Assembly (NCBI GenBank): GCA_050250815.1 | Contig: JBFWNY010000002.1 | Location: 124,001-188,000, forward strand | Reading direction: 5' to 3' | From: JAEUMD01 sp050250815 | GTDB lineage: Bacteria; Pseudomonadota; Alphaproteobacteria; Rhizobiales; Hyphomicrobiaceae | Length of the DNA: 64,000 bases | Shown here: in pieces, positions 61,800 through 64,000 of the stretch | Layout: each line of letters starts with the position of its first letter | Numbering within the stretch: position 1 is the first letter of the stretch | Translations under genes and position numbers: made by a program | Notes under the pieces: generated by a model | The model's database searches: none | What the model was told of the DNA's origin: nothing | Seen by the model: only the letters and a program-made list of their open reading frames with translations

Positions 61800-62996
61800 A
61801 TGACCGATGTAGCCCAACCTCGATGCCGCTACCGTCCGCGCCGCAGGCGTTCCGGCAATCCCCTGCCCTTGCAGGTGACCCCGCGCGACATCGACATCCT
61901 GCGGGCCGTCGCGCGGTTCCGGTTCCTCAATTCCGGCCACATCACGACGCTGCTTCCAGGCTCGGCGAGGAACATGCGCGCGCGGCTGAAGCTCATGTTC
62001 GAGCATGGCCTGCTCGACCGGCCCGAATGCCAGTACGACACCTACCGGCCCGGCGGGTGTTCGGCGGAGATCGTCTATGCGCTGGCTGACAAGGGTGCCC
62101 GCATGCTCGCCAAGACGGGACATCCTGAGATCGCGGGCATCGCCGCCTGGTCCCAGAAGAACCGCGCCGCCGGTCGTCCGTTCCTCGAGCACACGCTCGC
62201 CGTCGCCGACTTCGCCGTTTCCTTGCACGCCAGCGTCCGCAGTCGCGACGATATTGTGCTGCTTGACGACGCTGCGCTGATCACCCGCTTCCCTGCCCCG
62301 ACGTGCGATCTGCCCAATCCGCTCCGCATCAGCGTGCCCGTCATTCTCGACGGCACGCGCCACGTCATCGGCATCGAGCCCGACTATGCCTTCTCCCTCG
62401 GCCTTCCCGCATTGCGCCAGCGCGCCAACTACCTCGTCGAGATCGATCGCGGCACCATGCCCATCGAGCGCAGTGGGCTCGCGGCCTCATCAATCCTGCG
62501 CAAGCTCATCACCTATCGCGAGATCTGGCGCTCGGGGCTGCACACGTCGCAGTTCGGCTGGCGCAAATTCCGCGTCCTCACCGTCACGACCGAAGCCGAG
62601 CGCGCCAAGCACATGCGCGAATGCGCACTCCGTCATCTTGGGCCAACCGATGCTTCCCTCTTCTGGTTCACCGACCGCACGACCCTGGAGCAGATCGGCT
62701 CTGACCCTGGAGCAGATCGGCTCTCTCGCACATGCATGGACCGATGGCACCGGCAACTCTCGATCGATTTCTTGTGCTTGATCGTATGCGCGTCTCGCCC
62801 TGTTCTTTGCATCTGCCGCTTCATCGCAAACCGGCCGACCGCGCTCGCGCAAACAGAGCCCGCAGGCGGTCTCTGCCCTCCGGGCGTTGATCGCTGGCGC
62901 AAAAATAAAAGGCCCACGCATGAGAAACGTGGGCCGCGTGGGGGGACGAGGGATCTTGAAATGAGAAGTGCGGCGCGACCGTCGGAAGTGAAGTGA
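61800..62996 (+). CDS. Replication-relaxation family protein, copy 2 (frameshifted C-terminus)
   Basis: 398 residues as read. The N-terminal winged helix LQVTPRDIDILRAVARFRFLNSGHITTLL, then IEPDYAFSLGL...YLVEIDRGTMP and SILRKLITYREI match copy 1 at 40983. A 22-bp tandem duplication (62681-62724) shifts the frame: without it the protein would end at about 62781 with SLAHAWTDGTGNSRSIS, matching the copy 1 end (WRDANGNTVRLD). The present last 100 residues are thus out-of-frame. GAGG lies 5 nt before the ATG. Confidence 0.75.
   Translation: MTDVAQPRCRYRPRRRRSGNPLPLQVTPRDIDILRAVARFRFLNSGHITTLLPGSARNMRARLKLMFEHGLLDRPECQYDTYRPGGCSAEIVYALADKGARMLAKTGHPEIAGIAAWSQKNRAAGRPFLEHTLAVADFAVSLHASVRSRDDIVLLDDAALITRFPAPTCDLPNPLRISVPVILDGTRHVIGIEPDYAFSLGLPALRQRANYLVEIDRGTMPIERSGLAASSILRKLITYREIWRSGLHTSQFGWRKFRVLTVTTEAERAKHMRECALRHLGPTDASLFWFTDRTTLEQIGSDPGADRLSRTCMDRWHRQLSIDFLCLIVCASRPVLCICRFIANRPTALAQTEPAGGLCPPGVDRWRKNKRPTHEKRGPRGGTRDLEMRSAARPSEVK
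62681..62724 (+). repeat. 22-bp tandem duplication causing a frameshift
   Basis: GACCCTGGAGCAGATCGGCTCT twice in succession (62681-62702 and 62703-62724). 22 is not a multiple of 3. Confidence 0.95.
62901..62935 (-). terminator. Strong minus-strand terminator
   Basis: GGCCCACG (62911-62918) pairs with CGTGGGCC (62928-62935), 9-nt loop. On the minus strand it is followed by TTTTATTTTT. It ends the candidate ncRNA to its right. Confidence 0.8.
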
Positions 62997-63035
62997 ATGT
63001 GACGGCATCGCCGCACTGAAGATCCCCCAATCCCC
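62901..63035 (-). ncRNA. Candidate structured small RNA
   Basis: Read on the minus strand: stem 1 of 8 bp (63026-63019 with 62957-62950), stem 2 of 9 bp (63017-63009 with 62975-62967), stem 3 of 5 bp (63005-63001 with 62983-62979), enclosing a loop rich in TTCACTTCACTTCC, then a strong terminator at 62935-62901. No protein-coding gene on this strand is credible. The nested perfect stems plus terminator support a real RNA of about 140 nt. The Shine-Dalgarno-complementary CUUCC in the loop suggests mRNA pairing. Promoter not identified. Confidence 0.5.
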
Positions 63036-63180
63036 CGCACGACTTCCTTCCATCCTACCATGCTATGCGTACCGCGCTCGCGCGGGTGTGGATAGCGCAT
63101 GCGTGGTAGACTGTCCTCACGCCTCCCGTCCTCGATGCAGCATCGATTGTCGGTGCTGCCCAGAGGATAGGAGATCGCTC

Positions 63181-63522
63181 ATGTCCACGAGCAACAGGCG
63201 GGCGACCGGCAACGGTGCGTACCGCGACACGGCACAAAGCCGCTTCACGTACGCGTTGAAATCCTACAGTGCAGAAATCCGAACCGATGGATGGTGGATC
63301 GCCAGCACGCCCTGCACGGCGGCCGGTGAAAAGCCGAAGTGGTCGGGACCGTACCAGACGATCGAGACCGCATGCCTTGCCATCGCGAGGAGACTCGCGA
63401 CCGAAATCGCCGACCGGCACACCCGCACCATCGAGACGAAGAAGCTCGCACCTGGCAAGCCGCTCTATGGTTTGAAGCGGACGACGCGGCTCCGGCAGAA
63501 GCGGGATGCAAGCGTCTCGTGA
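63181..63522 (+). CDS. Hypothetical protein of the accessory region
   Basis: 113 residues. Segment YALKSYSAEIRTDGWWIASTPCTAAGEKPKWSGPYQTIETACLAIARRLATEIADRHTR looks like a small beta-beta-alpha domain common on alphaproteobacterial plasmids, with no known function. The Shine-Dalgarno AGGATAGGAG lies 7 nt before the ATG. The 287 bases after it hold no gene but contain the MT-A70 leader. Confidence 0.65.
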   Translation: MSTSNRRATGNGAYRDTAQSRFTYALKSYSAEIRTDGWWIASTPCTAAGEKPKWSGPYQTIETACLAIARRLATEIADRHTRTIETKKLAPGKPLYGLKRTTRLRQKRDASVS

Positions 63523-63782
63523 TCACCTGCCCCGTTCGCATCTCGCGGATGGGGCTCTTTTTCTGTGGACCGCGATTCATTGCAGACGCTCCGGCGCGCC
63601 AGATACCGACACGCCGCGACGCCGCCAGCTGGACCGCGACCCGTCGCGACATGCGCAAAGCAACTCACTGCTTCGCATCACCTTGAATTGATGTGTCGCC
63701 TTGCGCGTCACGCGCGCAACAGCGCAGCCCGCGCGCCCTCATGCGCACACGTTTACACCGCCCGAGCCGTGCATAGTTTGGG

Positions 63783-63807
63783 TGTCCTCTCGAAACCCTG
63801 GAGGACA
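63783..63807 (+). promoter_or_regulatory. Hairpin sequestering the ribosome binding site of the MT-A70 gene
   Basis: TGTCCTC (63783-63789) pairs with GAGGACA (63801-63807), hiding the GGAGG. The upstream sequence TAGTTTGGGTGTCCTCT matches the leader at 61765-61781. Confidence 0.45.
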
Positions 63808-63809
63808 TC

Positions 63810-64000
63810 ATGCGCAAGTACAAGATCATCTACGCCGATCCGCCGTGGAACTACGGCGGCAACTTTCCATCCAGCTCCGACAAGCAGGCCTATCCGCTGA
63901 TGCGGACCGAGGACATCTGCGCGCTTCCAGTGAACCGCATCGCGCATCCCGACGCGATCCTCTTCCTGTGGGCGACGATGTGCAAACTGCCTGAGGCCTT
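63810..64000 (+). CDS. MT-A70 family N6-adenine methyltransferase, 5' part
   Basis: The window ends after 63 codons. KYKIIYADPPWNYGGNF contains the catalytic DPPW motif, followed by YPLMRTEDICALPV and DAILFLWAT, as in MT-A70-like DNA adenine methyltransferases on phages and ICEs. GGAGG lies 6 nt before the ATG but within a hairpin. The 3' part lies beyond the window. Confidence 0.88.
   Translation, partial: MRKYKIIYADPPWNYGGNFPSSSDKQAYPLMRTEDICALPVNRIAHPDAILFLWATMCKLPEA

Overview
The window is a high-GC alphaproteobacterial chromosome segment, most likely Hyphomicrobiales. This rests on gene content and general protein resemblance (K+-insensitive proton-pumping pyrophosphatase, plant-type glutamate-cysteine ligase, lutABC and glcDEF oxidases, Tad-like protein, YdcH), not on a marker gene. 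No database search could be run, so family names come from motifs and recognised sequence patterns.

1-22.4 kb is ordinary backbone. It holds the end of hppA with its terminator, 3-hydroxybutyrate dehydrogenase, glutamate-cysteine ligase, lactate-utilisation genes lutC/lutB/lutA on the minus strand, a cytochrome c, and a LysR regulator facing glcDEF. After these come a Pnkp-like phosphatase, a Tad-like protein plus response regulator, a hybrid histidine kinase, an NADH pyrophosphatase and tRNA-Gln(CTG).

22.33-32.36 kb is an integrative mobilizable element inserted in the 3' end of tRNA-Gln. It is bounded by a perfect 48-bp direct repeat of the tRNA end. It carries a tyrosine integrase, MobC plus relaxase, HTH proteins, a VbhA/Fic toxin-antitoxin pair, and secreted cargo that includes both a Tat-exported patatin and a phospholipase A2-like lipoprotein. 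CGGACCC repeats at 11-bp spacing lie just inside both ends and look like integrase arm sites.

32.4-34.4 kb holds a divergent AraC regulator and SDR. From 34.4 kb to the window end is a second, mosaic accessory region. It opens with the most unusual locus: a reverse transcriptase fused to a complete RNase HI domain (35427-37172). Directly upstream are two identical, structured 131-bp repeats separated by a 257-bp unique spacer. Next come plasmid-like HTH genes with leaderless promoters, an iteron-like cluster, a VirD4/TraG-type ATPase, a replication-relaxation protein and DUF3768. A type II restriction-modification pair, a TIR protein paired with a two-helix membrane protein, an AlpA regulator, a J-domain membrane protein and a second conjugation ATPase follow.

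52.4-61.6 kb is a metabolic passenger block: DUF2946, TonB receptor and PepSY genes, an integrase remnant, a CPBP protease and a penicillin-acylase-like hydrolase. It is bracketed by two same-orientation remnants of one IS1182-like element. The region ends with a second replication-relaxation gene frameshifted by a 22-bp tandem duplication, a strongly structured candidate ncRNA on the minus strand, and the start of an MT-A70 methyltransferase.
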